NCBI RefSeq assembly: GCF_002631205.1
Contig: NZ_PDLO01000003.1
Coordinates: 62,001 to 126,000 of the forward strand
Length of the DNA stretch: 64,000 bases
Direction of reading: 5' to 3'
Source of the DNA: Neolewinella marina
GTDB taxonomy: Bacteria; Bacteroidota; Bacteroidia; Chitinophagales; Saprospiraceae
The translations under genes were made by a program, and so were the position numbers. This document shows positions 48,365-57,466 of this stretch, piece after piece. The number at the start of each line of letters is the position of its first letter. Positions within the stretch are counted from its first letter, which is position 1. The notes beneath the pieces were generated by a model, which ran no database searches, was not told where the DNA came from, and saw only the letters and a list, made by a program, of their open reading frames with translations.

Positions 48365-49798
48365 ATGCTGCTACGCTTTCTCACTTTCCTCTTCCTTTCC
48401 TCCCTGTCGGTACAGCTGGTCGCCCAGCAGGATGCTTACCGGATTACCGTTGACGTGGAGGGCTACGAGGAGGAACTCATGACCCTGGGGTACTACCTCA
48501 TGGACAAACAGTACATCGTAGATACGGCCTACCGCAACGACGACGGCCGCTTTGTCTTTACCGGAGATTCTGCGGTCCTGAATCCCGGCATCTACCTGGT
48601 GGTATTGGCTCCCGACAACAACTACTTCCAGTTCCTCATCGGGACGGACGGTGATCAGGAATTCAGTCTTTCCACCAGCGTCGACGCCCTGGGTGAAGTA
48701 AGGGCGGAAGGCAGCCGGGAAAACGAACTGTTCTACGACTACCTGGCGTTTCTGGCCGCCCGGCAGCGGGAGGGGTCGGAGCTGCAGGCCCGGCTGGCGG
48801 ATTCCACCCTGGCACCCGCGCTCGCCGCCCAGGCCCGCCAGAAAATGGAGGTCCTCAACGAACGGGTGACCGCCCACCAGCAAGCGGTAGTGGCGGAGCA
48901 CCCGGAAGCTTTCGTATCGGCCATCATCCGGAGCAACCAGCCGGTTATTCCCCCCGACTACCCGGAAATGGAAGACGAGGAAGCCCGCCGTACCCGGCAG
49001 TGGCGGTGGATGCAGGAGCACTATTTTGACGGACTGGACCTGGACGACGTGCGGCTCGTCCGCACACCCTTCCTCTTTCAGCGGGTAGACTACTTCATCA
49101 ACACCCTGCAGGTGAAACATCCGGACACCCTGGCCGCCGCGATCGACCAGGTACTCGGCCGGATGGACCCCCTGTCCGAAGCCTTCAAATACTTCGTGGT
49201 GCACTACACCAATGAGGCGGCCTCGAGCAATATCGTCGGTATGGACGCCCTCTACGTCCACCTGGTCGACAACTACTACCGCAGCGGCAAGGCCTACTGG
49301 GCCGACGAGGAGCAGGTGGGCAAGATGGTGGAAACCGCCGACCGGCTCAAGCCCCTGCTTATCGGCAAGCAGGCCCCTGACCTGAAAATGGTCACCCGCG
49401 CCGGCAACGATACCACCCTCTATGGGGTGGATTCCGACTACACCGTACTGTATTTCTGGCGCTACGACTGCCCGGCCTGCAAGAAGTCGACCCCCCACAT
49501 GAAGGAATTCTACGAGAACTACAAAGACCGGGGAGTGACCATCTTCAGCGTCTGCACCAAGGGCATCGAGGAGCTGGGGGAATGCTGGGACTACGTGGAC
49601 GAACAAAAGACCGGCGACTGGGTGCAGGTGGCCGACCCCTACCAGCGGTTCTACAAGGACTACGACATCAAGTCGACCCCGGCCATCTTCCTGCTGGACA
49701 AGGACAAGAAGATCATCAGCAAGCGCATCAGCGCCGAGCAACTGGGTGAGGTGATGGACAACCTCCTGAGTCGCTCCACCCCGGAAAACGGACGATAA
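48365..49798 (+). CDS. Periplasmic thioredoxin-fold protein with DUF4369/DUF5106-like N-terminus
   Basis: 477 residues. The signal peptide ends LVAQQD. An N-terminal beta domain (about 24-115, DUF4369-like) and a helical middle (about 120-330, DUF5106-like) precede a TlpA/ResA-type thioredoxin domain with FWRYDCPACKKS (Cys369, Cys372) and the cis-Pro region KSTPAIFLLD. It is probably membrane-proximal in the periplasm, reducing disulfides or aiding cytochrome maturation. It shares architecture and spacing with the lipoprotein at 61112-62545. Its stop overlaps the next start (TAATG). Confidence 0.85.
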   Translation: MLLRFLTFLFLSSLSVQLVAQQDAYRITVDVEGYEEELMTLGYYLMDKQYIVDTAYRNDDGRFVFTGDSAVLNPGIYLVVLAPDNNYFQFLIGTDGDQEFSLSTSVDALGEVRAEGSRENELFYDYLAFLAARQREGSELQARLADSTLAPALAAQARQKMEVLNERVTAHQQAVVAEHPEAFVSAIIRSNQPVIPPDYPEMEDEEARRTRQWRWMQEHYFDGLDLDDVRLVRTPFLFQRVDYFINTLQVKHPDTLAAAIDQVLGRMDPLSEAFKYFVVHYTNEAASSNIVGMDALYVHLVDNYYRSGKAYWADEEQVGKMVETADRLKPLLIGKQAPDLKMVTRAGNDTTLYGVDSDYTVLYFWRYDCPACKKSTPHMKEFYENYKDRGVTIFSVCTKGIEELGECWDYVDEQKTGDWVQVADPYQRFYKDYDIKSTPAIFLLDKDKKIISKRISAEQLGEVMDNLLSRSTPENGR

Positions 49799-50238
49799 TG
49801 GACATTCACCACTTTACGCCGGACCGGATGGACCTCTACGCCACTCTCGTGGGGTGCGGGGCCGGCTTCCTGGTCATGGTCTACCTGGCGTACCGGGCCA
49901 GCCGCTCCGGCCACCAGGACCCCCGGCAGCGGGTATTGCTGCCCATGCTGGCCTACTTCGGTGCCTTGTTGTTCCTGATGGCCTTTCTGGGAAGCTTCTG
50001 GACGATGTACAAATACCCCGACGTTTCCATCGGCCCCGATGCTTTCGTCATTGAAGGGGAGGAGATGCCGCTGCCCAGCCTGAACAGCGTACGGCTGGAG
50101 GCCGTAGGGCGGGGCAGCAACGTCGACCAGAAAATCCTGCTGGTGCAGACCCGCGACCGCCGCAACTGGGTCTTCCCCGGTGACCGCTACGACATAAACG
50201 AGATGTACGGTCTCCTGCGGGCCTACAACCAGCGATAA
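49798..50238 (+). CDS. Small membrane protein with soluble tail
   Basis: 146 residues. Two membrane helices (about 13-32 and 49-68) separated by a short basic loop are followed by a soluble beta-rich domain (about 75-146) with LNSVRLEAVGRGSNVDQKILLVQTRDRRNWVFPGDRYD-type pattern, reminiscent of PH-like membrane domains. The family is not recognised. Start and stop overlap with the thioredoxin-fold gene by one base suggests translational coupling and related function. Confidence 0.7.
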   Translation: MDIHHFTPDRMDLYATLVGCGAGFLVMVYLAYRASRSGHQDPRQRVLLPMLAYFGALLFLMAFLGSFWTMYKYPDVSIGPDAFVIEGEEMPLPSLNSVRLEAVGRGSNVDQKILLVQTRDRRNWVFPGDRYDINEMYGLLRAYNQR

Positions 50239-50245
50239 GCGGGTC

Positions 50246-51208
50246 TTAGCGCAGTTTCGGCAGCACCTGCTCGCCGTAGAATTTCAGGAAGTAATCCTGG
50301 TTCAGCCCCACATTGTGGAGGACGATCTTGTCCACGCCCAGCGCAAGGTCCTTTTTCAGCAATTCGACGTGCTCATCCGGGTCCACGCTGATGCGGATGG
50401 ATTCTGCTACCTCCCGGGGACCGATGAACTGGCTGGCGGCCTCAAACTGTTCCGGGGTGCGCAGCTCTCCGTGGACGGCCGACGTGCCGACGTTGGTGCG
50501 CCACTGGGCGTGGGCCAGTTCGATCGCTTCTTCGCGGGTGGGGGCGCAGCAGAGGTCGACTTTCAGGTAGATCGGCTTGCCTTCACCACCGTTGCTGCGG
50601 AAGGCGTCGATCACGTCGTCCAGTTTGTTGTGGGGCTGCCAGACGGTGTAGAGCCCGTCGGCCCAGGCGGCAATGTCGGCGGCCGTGGTGGCGGTGATGG
50701 CGCAGCCGATGGCTACCGGGGGCTCTTCGGGGAGGGTGAAGAGCTGCACGTCCTCGGCGGTGATGAACTCCCCGCGGTGGGTGAACTGCTCGCCGGCCCA
50801 GAGGCGGCGCATGACGCTTACGGATTCGGCGAGCTTGCGGTTCCTGGCGGCCTTGTCGGGCCAGTGGTTGCCGGTGATGTGCTCGTTGAGGAATTCTCCA
50901 CTGCCGAAGGACGGCCAGAAGCGGCCGGGGTACATCTGACAGAGGGTGGCAACGGCCTGGGCGATGATCACGGGGTGGTAGCGTTCGTTGGGGCAGTTGA
51001 CCACGCCGCAGGGCAGGCTGGTGGCTTCCAGGGCGGAACCGAGCCAAGACCAGGTAAAGCCGCTTTGGCCCTGTGCGTGGCTCCAGGGAAAGAGGTGGTC
51101 GGAGGAAGCCAGCTCATCAAAACCGGCGGCTTCGGCCTGTTTGGCCAGCTCCAGCAGGCGGCGGGGGGTGAATTGCTCTTGGGAAATTTGGTAACCGAAC
51201 GCGGCCAT
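50246..51208 (-). CDS. Luciferase-like flavin oxidoreductase (TIGR03885-like)
   Basis: 320 residues of the LLM TIM-barrel fold: FGYQISQEQFTPRRLLELAKQAE, DELASSDHLFPW, GRFWPSFGSGEFLNEHITG and RRLWAGEQFTHRGEFI. The pattern matches the non-F420, presumably FMN-dependent group I know as TIGR03885. The reaction is unknown. It diverges from the trehalose synthase gene across 130 bp, so a shared control region is likely. Confidence 0.82.
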   Translation of the reverse strand: MAAFGYQISQEQFTPRRLLELAKQAEAAGFDELASSDHLFPWSHAQGQSGFTWSWLGSALEATSLPCGVVNCPNERYHPVIIAQAVATLCQMYPGRFWPSFGSGEFLNEHITGNHWPDKAARNRKLAESVSVMRRLWAGEQFTHRGEFITAEDVQLFTLPEEPPVAIGCAITATTAADIAAWADGLYTVWQPHNKLDDVIDAFRSNGGEGKPIYLKVDLCCAPTREEAIELAHAQWRTNVGTSAVHGELRTPEQFEAASQFIGPREVAESIRISVDPDEHVELLKKDLALGVDKIVLHNVGLNQDYFLKFYGEQVLPKLR

Positions 51209-51338
51209 AGGGTAGTAATTTGCTGTTGTACTCCGCGGCGGCCGTCATTGTTCGGCAAAACATCCGCCCCGCCCCTTGCGTCATTACCGCGGGTGGCGCA
51301 CTGCATCCGCCACCGTAACCCTGAAAAGCCTTGCGCGC

Positions 51339-53018
51339 ATGATCGATGAATTTTGGTATAAGAACGCCATCATCTACAGCCTTGACCTGGAAACCTTCAT
51401 GGACGGCAACGGTGATGGGGTGGGGGACTTCCGGGGCCTCACCCGCCGGCTGGAATACCTCCACTCCCTCGGAGTCGACGTGATTTGGCTGGCCCCCTTC
51501 CAGCCCACCCCCAACCGCGACAACGGCTACGACATCCAGGATTATTACGGGGTGGATCCCCGCCACGGAAGCAGCGGTGACTTCGCCGAATTCCTCGCCC
51601 AGGCCAACAACCTCGGCATCAAGGTGATCATCGACCTGGTGGTCAACCACACCAGCGACCAGCACCCCTGGTTCCAGAACGCCCGGCAGGGGGAGGACGC
51701 CCGCTACCACGACTGGTACGTGTGGTCGAAGAAAAAGCCCGACGACTGGGACGAGGGCGTGATCTTTCCCGGCGTGCAGGAGGAGACCTGGACGCGCGAC
51801 AAGAAAGCCAAGGCGTACTACTTCCACCGCTTTTATGATTTTCAGCCCGACCTGAACCTGGCGAACCCGGCGGTGAGGGAAGAGATCCACCGCATCATCG
51901 GTTACTATCTTTCGCTGGGGGTGACCGGCTTCCGGGTGGATGCCGTGCCTTTCGTGCTGGAAACCCAGGAGCCGGGCAGCAATGGCAACCGGGAAATCCG
52001 CTTCGACTACCTGGAGGATATGCGCCGCTTCCTGCAGTGGCGAAAGGGTAGCGCGGTGCTGTTGGGGGAAGCCAATATCGCGCCGGAAGAAGCCAAGAAG
52101 TATTTCGGCGAGCAGGGGGGGGGATTGCACATGATGTTTAACTTCTACGTCAATCAGTTCCTCTTCTACGCCCTGGCCAGTGGCGACTGTACCCACCTGG
52201 CGGAAGCGCTGCAGGAAACGGCCGGCATCCACCCCATGGCGCAGTGGGCCAACTTCCTGCGCAATCACGATGAGCTCGACCTGGGGCGGCTTTCTGAGGA
52301 GCAACGGCAGCTGGTGTTTGAGCACTTCGGGCCCGAGAAGGAAATGCAACTGTACGATCGCGGGATCCGCCGTCGCCTGGCCCCCATGCTGGGTGAGCGG
52401 GCTCGCATTGAACTGGCTTACAGCCTGGTGTTTGCCCTGCCCGGCACCCCAGTGCTCCGCTACGGCGACGAAATCGGAATGGGAGATGACCTGAGCCTGA
52501 AGGAGCGCGATGCCGTACGCACCCCGATGCAGTGGAGCGACGAAACCAATGCAGGTTTCAGTGCCGCCGCGGGGAAGGACCTGGTCCATCCGGTCATCGA
52601 CGAGGGCCCCTACCATTACCAGGCCCTCAACGTGGAGCGGCAGGCCCGGGAACCCAACAGCCTGCTCAGCTGGACCAAGCGAATGGTGCGCCTGCGCAAG
52701 GAATGCCCGGAAATCGGGTACGGCGACTGGAAGATCCTGGACGTGGGCCACAAGTCGGTGCTCGCCATGTCCTATTGTTACCGCGACGTGGAAGTGGTTA
52801 CGGCCCACAACTTCCTCAGCAGCCCCGTGGTCATCGACCTGGACCTGCAGCACGAGCAGGACACGCCACTGGTCGACCTAGTCGAGCCCCACGAAATAGC
52901 GCCCGGTGAGAATGGAAAGTACACCGTGCGCCTGGGCTCCTTCGGCTACCGCTGGTTCCGCCTGCGGGGTGTAAAGCCGGCCATGTCCGGCCCATTATCC
53001 TCGGCCGTTGGCGGTTAA
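51339..53018 (+). CDS. treS: Trehalose synthase (maltose alpha-D-glucosyltransferase), GH13
   Basis: 559 residues from ATG 51339. GH13 motifs: YDIQDYYGVDP, VIIDLVVNHTSDQHPWF, GFRVDAVP (nucleophile Asp201), LLGEAN (acid Glu244) and FLRNHDE (Asp311). The first 30 residues WYKNAIIYSLDLETFMDGNGDG are TreS-like. TreS interconverts trehalose and maltose by intramolecular transfer. Length fits the unfused form. The maltokinase gene follows 110 nt downstream, matching the TreS-Mak pair that channels trehalose to maltose-1-phosphate; GlgE is not in the window. Confidence 0.87.
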   Translation: MIDEFWYKNAIIYSLDLETFMDGNGDGVGDFRGLTRRLEYLHSLGVDVIWLAPFQPTPNRDNGYDIQDYYGVDPRHGSSGDFAEFLAQANNLGIKVIIDLVVNHTSDQHPWFQNARQGEDARYHDWYVWSKKKPDDWDEGVIFPGVQEETWTRDKKAKAYYFHRFYDFQPDLNLANPAVREEIHRIIGYYLSLGVTGFRVDAVPFVLETQEPGSNGNREIRFDYLEDMRRFLQWRKGSAVLLGEANIAPEEAKKYFGEQGGGLHMMFNFYVNQFLFYALASGDCTHLAEALQETAGIHPMAQWANFLRNHDELDLGRLSEEQRQLVFEHFGPEKEMQLYDRGIRRRLAPMLGERARIELAYSLVFALPGTPVLRYGDEIGMGDDLSLKERDAVRTPMQWSDETNAGFSAAAGKDLVHPVIDEGPYHYQALNVERQAREPNSLLSWTKRMVRLRKECPEIGYGDWKILDVGHKSVLAMSYCYRDVEVVTAHNFLSSPVVIDLDLQHEQDTPLVDLVEPHEIAPGENGKYTVRLGSFGYRWFRLRGVKPAMSGPLSSAVGG

Positions 53019-53128
53019 TTTCTCATTTTGCCGGCTGAAAGGGCCAAACCCCGGACGGCGCGCGCGGGTGCCGGTAAACAATGGCTGAGCCAGGACGCTA
53101 TACGAACACCCTACCTATCAGAAAAAAT

Positions 53129-54631
53129 ATGCCAGCAGACACCGTCTTCAGTACCCTTTTTCAGGATTCCGACTTCCGGGAAGCCCTCACCACCGTGCTT
53201 CTGCCCGGCTACCTCCCCCAGCAGCGGTGGTTCACCAGCAAGGGCAAGCATATTGAAACCTGCAGCATCGCCGGCGTATATCCCATTCAGGCCGACGGGG
53301 GCATCGTACTCATCGATGTTGATTTCAGCGACGGATCCCGCGAACGCTACCAGATGCCGTTGGCCCTAAATACGAACCGTGACCTGCGCACTCAGTACCA
53401 GCAGCATCATCCCGGGCTCATCCTCGGAGAAATTACCGGAACGGGCATGCTGGTGGACGCTGTGGCGCGGAAGGATTTCCGCGACCGGCTCTATACCCTT
53501 ATGCGGGAGGAAGAATCCCTGGCCGGTGGGCTGTGCGCCGAAGCCGGCAAGGTGCTGCGCGACGGCCCCGCGACCGCTGACAGCGTGGTACCCGCCATCG
53601 ATACCAGCAACACGGCAATCATTTATAATGACTCCTTTTTCTTCAAGCTGTTTCGCAAGCTTGATCCCGGGCTGAACCCCGACCTGGAGCTGGTGCGCTT
53701 TCTGTCCGAACACGCCGGATTTGACCACTGTCCGCCCTATGGCGGCTGCCTCGGGGTAGGACGAATGGACGACGAGGGCTACCTGAACCTGGGCCTGATG
53801 AGCGGCAAGGTCGACAACCGGGGCGACGCCTGGGAGCTGTTTCAGCAACTGACGGAGCGCTACTTCGCCGGAGAGGAGCAGGAGGTGGACGCGGAAACCC
53901 TCGGCCGCGCGCGGTTGCTGGGTACCCGTACCGCCCAGATGCACAAGGCCCTGGCATCGGCAGGCCCCGACCGCCCCGACCTGCAGCCGGAATCGCTGAC
54001 GGCATCCTACCGCAAGGAAATCTCCGACGCCGCCCTGCGGCTGCTCGACCGGCAGTTCGCTCAGCTGGCCGAGAAACTGAAGTCCCTGCCGCCCACCACC
54101 CAGGTGCTGGCCCGCCGGGTTCTCTCCGTCCACCAGGAATTGAATGCGCGACTCAGCGGACTTCGGGACCGGGAAATGGAGGCCCAACTGACGCGCATCC
54201 ACGGGGATTACCACCTCGGACAGGTGCTTTATACGGACACCGATTTCTACATCATTGACTTCGAGGGAGAGCCGCTGCTCAGCATTCCTGAGCGTCGTCG
54301 CAAACGGCCGCCCCTCAAGGATGTAGGGGGCATGGTGCGTTCCTTCCACTACGCCGCCCAGGGGCAGCTGCTCCTCAATCCCGAACGCTACACCGGCCGC
54401 CAGCTGGCCGACCGCGCTGAGTACTGGTACCAAGTCGTCTCCCAAGCCTACCTTGACGCCTACTTCGCGGAGTGCGGCGACGCATCCTTCCTTCCGCCTG
54501 AAGAAGGTGACCGCCGGGCCCTGCTGGAACTGTTCATCCTGGAGAAAGCGGTGTACGAAGTAGCTTACGAACTCAACAGCCGGCCCGCCTGGCTACCCAT
54601 TCCCCTCAGCGGCGTGCTGTCGCTGGTTTAA
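53129..54631 (+). CDS. mak: Maltokinase (Mak/Pep2-like phosphotransferase)
   Basis: 500 residues from ATG 53129. The N-terminal cap has LPQQRWFTSKGK, the Mak-specific Q-R-W-F motif. Kinase core: FFKLFRK (Lys173), brace helix region, catalytic loop RIHGDYHLGQV (Asp360) and metal site IIDFEGEP (Asp377); RPPLKDVGGMVRSFHYAA closes the aminoglycoside-phosphotransferase-like lobe. It phosphorylates maltose with ATP to maltose-1-phosphate. Paired with treS upstream. dapB begins 9 nt after its stop, so the transcript may run on. Confidence 0.87.
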   Translation: MPADTVFSTLFQDSDFREALTTVLLPGYLPQQRWFTSKGKHIETCSIAGVYPIQADGGIVLIDVDFSDGSRERYQMPLALNTNRDLRTQYQQHHPGLILGEITGTGMLVDAVARKDFRDRLYTLMREEESLAGGLCAEAGKVLRDGPATADSVVPAIDTSNTAIIYNDSFFFKLFRKLDPGLNPDLELVRFLSEHAGFDHCPPYGGCLGVGRMDDEGYLNLGLMSGKVDNRGDAWELFQQLTERYFAGEEQEVDAETLGRARLLGTRTAQMHKALASAGPDRPDLQPESLTASYRKEISDAALRLLDRQFAQLAEKLKSLPPTTQVLARRVLSVHQELNARLSGLRDREMEAQLTRIHGDYHLGQVLYTDTDFYIIDFEGEPLLSIPERRRKRPPLKDVGGMVRSFHYAAQGQLLLNPERYTGRQLADRAEYWYQVVSQAYLDAYFAECGDASFLPPEEGDRRALLELFILEKAVYEVAYELNSRPAWLPIPLSGVLSLV

Positions 54632-54640
54632 CCACATTTC

Positions 54641-55321
54641 ATGAAAATCGTATTGCTTGGCTACGGCAAGATGGGCCGTTACATTGAACAACTGGCCCTG
54701 CAGGCCGGTCACCAGGTCGTCCTCCGCGTGGACGAGGACAATCGCGAACAGATAGGCGCCTCCGACCTGGCGGCGGCCGACGTCGCCATCGAATTCTCCC
54801 GCCCCGACGCGGCGGTGGCCAATATCGACCTGGCCCTTGCCGCCGGCGTACCCATCGTGGTCGGTACCACCGGCTGGCTCGACCAGCTCCCCGCCGTCCG
54901 CCTGCGGGTGGAGCGGGCCGGAGGGGCACTCTTCTACGCCTCGAATTTCAGCATCGGGGTGAACGTATTCTTCTCCGCCGCCCGGCAGATGGCGCGCAAG
55001 CTGGCCCACGAAGGCTATACCGCCCGGATCGAGGAAATTCACCACACCGAGAAGCTGGATGCCCCCTCGGGTACGGCGCTCACGCTCCAGGAAAAGATTG
55101 CCTCCCAGTTTCCTCCGGGTGCGGTACCCATCGAGTCCTACCGCGAGCCCGATGTGCCGGGAACCCACCGGCTGACCTTCACTTCTGCCGTCGATACCAT
55201 CGAGCTCACCCACACCGCCAAATCACGGGAAGGGTTCGCCCGCGGGGCCCTGTCGGCCGCCGCCTGGATCATTGGCAAACGGGGAATCTTTACCATGTCC
55301 GATTTGCTCGGCTCCGAGTGA
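54641..55321 (+). CDS. dapB: 4-Hydroxy-tetrahydrodipicolinate reductase
   Basis: 226 residues, shorter than the enterobacterial enzyme (about 270) but usual for this phylum. The NAD(P) motif is VLLGYGKMGRYI; VVGTTGWLDQL and NFSIGVNVFF follow; the active site is EIHHTEKLDAPSGTAL (His-His, Lys). It reduces HTPA in lysine and diaminopimelate synthesis. It sits 9 nt after the maltokinase gene, a functionally unrelated neighbour. Confidence 0.94.
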   Translation: MKIVLLGYGKMGRYIEQLALQAGHQVVLRVDEDNREQIGASDLAAADVAIEFSRPDAAVANIDLALAAGVPIVVGTTGWLDQLPAVRLRVERAGGALFYASNFSIGVNVFFSAARQMARKLAHEGYTARIEEIHHTEKLDAPSGTALTLQEKIASQFPPGAVPIESYREPDVPGTHRLTFTSAVDTIELTHTAKSREGFARGALSAAAWIIGKRGIFTMSDLLGSE

Positions 55322-55331
55322 TCGGTTACGC

Positions 55332-55339
55332 TATCTTTG
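55332..55339 (+). promoter_or_regulatory. -7 box of the propeller protein gene
   Basis: TATCTTTG, a full match to TAnnTTTG, 24 nt before the start codon at 55364 and 10 nt after the dapB stop. Confidence 0.5.
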
Positions 55340-55363
55340 GCTCACTTTTGATAAATAACCGCC

Positions 55364-56257
55364 ATGTTCCGTCTGCTTACCGGCTTGTTTTTCCTGCTGC
55401 CCTGGCTGGGTGATCTTTCCGCCCAGGCCCCGGCTACCCAGCTGTACGTCTTCGACCTGCAGGTGAAGGATACGGCGGTTACCCTGACCAATCCCCGCTA
55501 CCTGACGGCCTTTAACCCGAACGGCTACAACAACCACCCCAACTGGGCTGGGGACCAGCAGTTGTTCGCCTCGGTGATGACGCCGGACATGGCTCAGCCC
55601 GACGTATACCTCTTCGACCTGGCTGCCGGTACCCGTACCCGCCTTACCCAGACCGCCTCCGGGGAATACAGTCCCAAAAAGCGGTTCGCCACCGGCCGCT
55701 TCTCGGCCGTCCGCCAAGAAATGATTGGCCGGGATACCATCCTGCGGTTGTGGGATTTCCCCCTCGACCGCTCCGACAATGGCCAACCCCTCCCGGGCAC
55801 CGCCGCCGGAGTAGGGTACTACGAATGGCTCAACAACAGCCAACTGGCCCTCTTCCTGGTCGAGAACCCCAACCGGCTGGTGCTGGCCTCCGCCACCGGC
55901 GACGCCCCCCGCACCCTGGCGACCAACACCGGCCGTACCTTCACCCGCCTGCCCAATGGCAACCTAGTGTACGTGGACAAATCCGCCACGCCCTGGCGGC
56001 TGATGGAAAAGAACCTGTACCAACTCAACGAAAGTGCCACGGTGGTGGGAGAGATGCCCGACGCCACGGAGGATTTCGTTGTCCTGAGCGATGGCAGCTA
56101 CCTGGCCGGTTCCGGCAGCAAGCTCTACCGCCTGAACCCCGCCGCGGCCGAAAAGGGCTGGCGGCAGGTGGTCGACCTGACCTTCTATGGCTTTGACGAC
56201 ATCACGCGTCTGGCCGTCAACGGCCGCGGACAGCTTGCGCTGGTCGCCCGCCCCTAA
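55364..56257 (+). CDS. Secreted PD40/WD40-like beta-propeller protein
   Basis: 297 residues. The signal peptide ends LSAQAP. The mature chain carries TolB/PD40-like repeats: HPNWAGDQQLFASVMTPDMAQPDVYLFDLAAGTRTRLTQT has the typical blade with D-V-Y-L-F-D-L; later blades include YYEWLNNSQLALFLVEN and DFVVLSDGSYLAGSGSKLYRL. No catalytic domain. Probably periplasmic or surface-bound; function unknown. It has its own -7 box. Confidence 0.75.
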   Translation: MFRLLTGLFFLLPWLGDLSAQAPATQLYVFDLQVKDTAVTLTNPRYLTAFNPNGYNNHPNWAGDQQLFASVMTPDMAQPDVYLFDLAAGTRTRLTQTASGEYSPKKRFATGRFSAVRQEMIGRDTILRLWDFPLDRSDNGQPLPGTAAGVGYYEWLNNSQLALFLVENPNRLVLASATGDAPRTLATNTGRTFTRLPNGNLVYVDKSATPWRLMEKNLYQLNESATVVGEMPDATEDFVVLSDGSYLAGSGSKLYRLNPAAAEKGWRQVVDLTFYGFDDITRLAVNGRGQLALVARP

Positions 56258-56301
56258 CCCTCACCCTACTTTAACCATCGTTCGTTAAAACCACCACCCC
56301 G

Positions 56302-57396
56302 ATGATCATTGGATGTCCCAAAGAGATTAAAAACAACGAAAACCGCGTCGCCCTTACCCCGGGTGGCACCCTGGAGCTCGTCCGCCGTGGCCACACGGTG
56401 CTCGTGCAAACCAGCGCCGGAACCAACAGCGGCTACACCGACGAAGAATACGTAGAGGCCGGCGCCCAAATCCTGCCCGATATCGAGTCGGTCTACGCCC
56501 AGGCCGAAACCATCGTCAAGGTGAAGGAGCCCATTGAATCGGAGTACGCACTGATCCGCGAGAATCAGCTGGTTTTCACTTACTTCCACTTCGCCAGCTC
56601 CCGCCCGCTCACCGAGGCCATGATCAAGAGCAAGGCCGTCTGCCTGGCTTACGAAACCGTTGAAGGACCCAACGGTGGACTTCCCCTGCTCATCCCCATG
56701 AGCGAAGTAGCCGGCCGGATGTCGGTACAGGAAGGAGCCAAGTACCTGGAGAAACCCGCCGGCGGCCGCGGCATCCTGCTGGGCGGCGTGCCCGGTGTGC
56801 CTCCCGCCCGCGTGCTGATCCTGGGTGCCGGGGTCGTAGGCACCGAAGCTGCCAAGATGGCCGCCGGCCTCCACGCGAACGTGACCCTGATGGACATCAA
56901 CCTCGACCGGCTCCGCTACCTGGCCAACGTCCTGCCTCCGAACGTTACCCTCGTCTTCAGCAGCGAGTACAACATCCGCCGGGAACTGCCCCGTACGGAC
57001 CTGATCATCGGCGCGGTACTCATTCCCGGTGGCAAGGCCCCGAACCTCATCACCCGGCAGATGCTCACCGAAATGCGCGACGGTACGGTAGTGATCGACG
57101 TGGCGGTAGACCAGGGCGGCTGCATCGAAACCTGTCACCCCACCACCCACGAGGATCCCACCTACGTGATCGACGGCGTCATCCACTACTGCGTGGCGAA
57201 TATGCCCGGAGCGGTACCCTTCACCAGTACCCTGGCCCTGACGAACGCTACCTTCCCCTACCTGCTGCAGATCGCCGAGAAAGGCTGGGAGCGGGCCACG
57301 GAGGAGAACGCCGGACTGAAAGCCGGCCTTAACATCGTCCGCGGGGAAATCGTCTACCGCGAGGTTGCCGAGGCCTTCGAGGAACTGGTCAGCTAA
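56302..57396 (+). CDS. ald: Alanine dehydrogenase
   Basis: 364 residues opening MIIGCPKEIKNNENRVALTP (pyruvate-binding Arg and Lys region). HFASSRPLTEAMI carries His96-type catalytic residue, ILGAGVVGTEAAKMAAGL is the NAD site, and IGAVLIPGGKAPNLI and VDVAVDQGG follow in register with Ald. It interconverts L-alanine and pyruvate/ammonia with NAD. Apparently a single gene. Confidence 0.95.
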   Translation: MIIGCPKEIKNNENRVALTPGGTLELVRRGHTVLVQTSAGTNSGYTDEEYVEAGAQILPDIESVYAQAETIVKVKEPIESEYALIRENQLVFTYFHFASSRPLTEAMIKSKAVCLAYETVEGPNGGLPLLIPMSEVAGRMSVQEGAKYLEKPAGGRGILLGGVPGVPPARVLILGAGVVGTEAAKMAAGLHANVTLMDINLDRLRYLANVLPPNVTLVFSSEYNIRRELPRTDLIIGAVLIPGGKAPNLITRQMLTEMRDGTVVIDVAVDQGGCIETCHPTTHEDPTYVIDGVIHYCVANMPGAVPFTSTLALTNATFPYLLQIAEKGWERATEENAGLKAGLNIVRGEIVYREVAEAFEELVS

Positions 57397-57454
57397 GCGA
57401 CGGAGGCGGTCGGCCTGCCCGCAGTCCCGGGGTTTCATATAGGCGGTAATCCAT

Positions 57455-57462
57455 TACTTTTA
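57455..57462 (+). promoter_or_regulatory. -7 box of the M28 peptidase gene
   Basis: TACTTTTA, one mismatch to TAnnTTTG, ends 4 nt before the ATG at 57467, the same spacing as at 2040, 12068, 12154 and 13215. Confidence 0.4.
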
Positions 57463-57466
57463 CGCC

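Noticed and set aside
50246-54631. Complete GlgE alpha-glucan pathway
   Set aside because: Only treS and mak are present; no glgE or branching enzyme gene is in the window.
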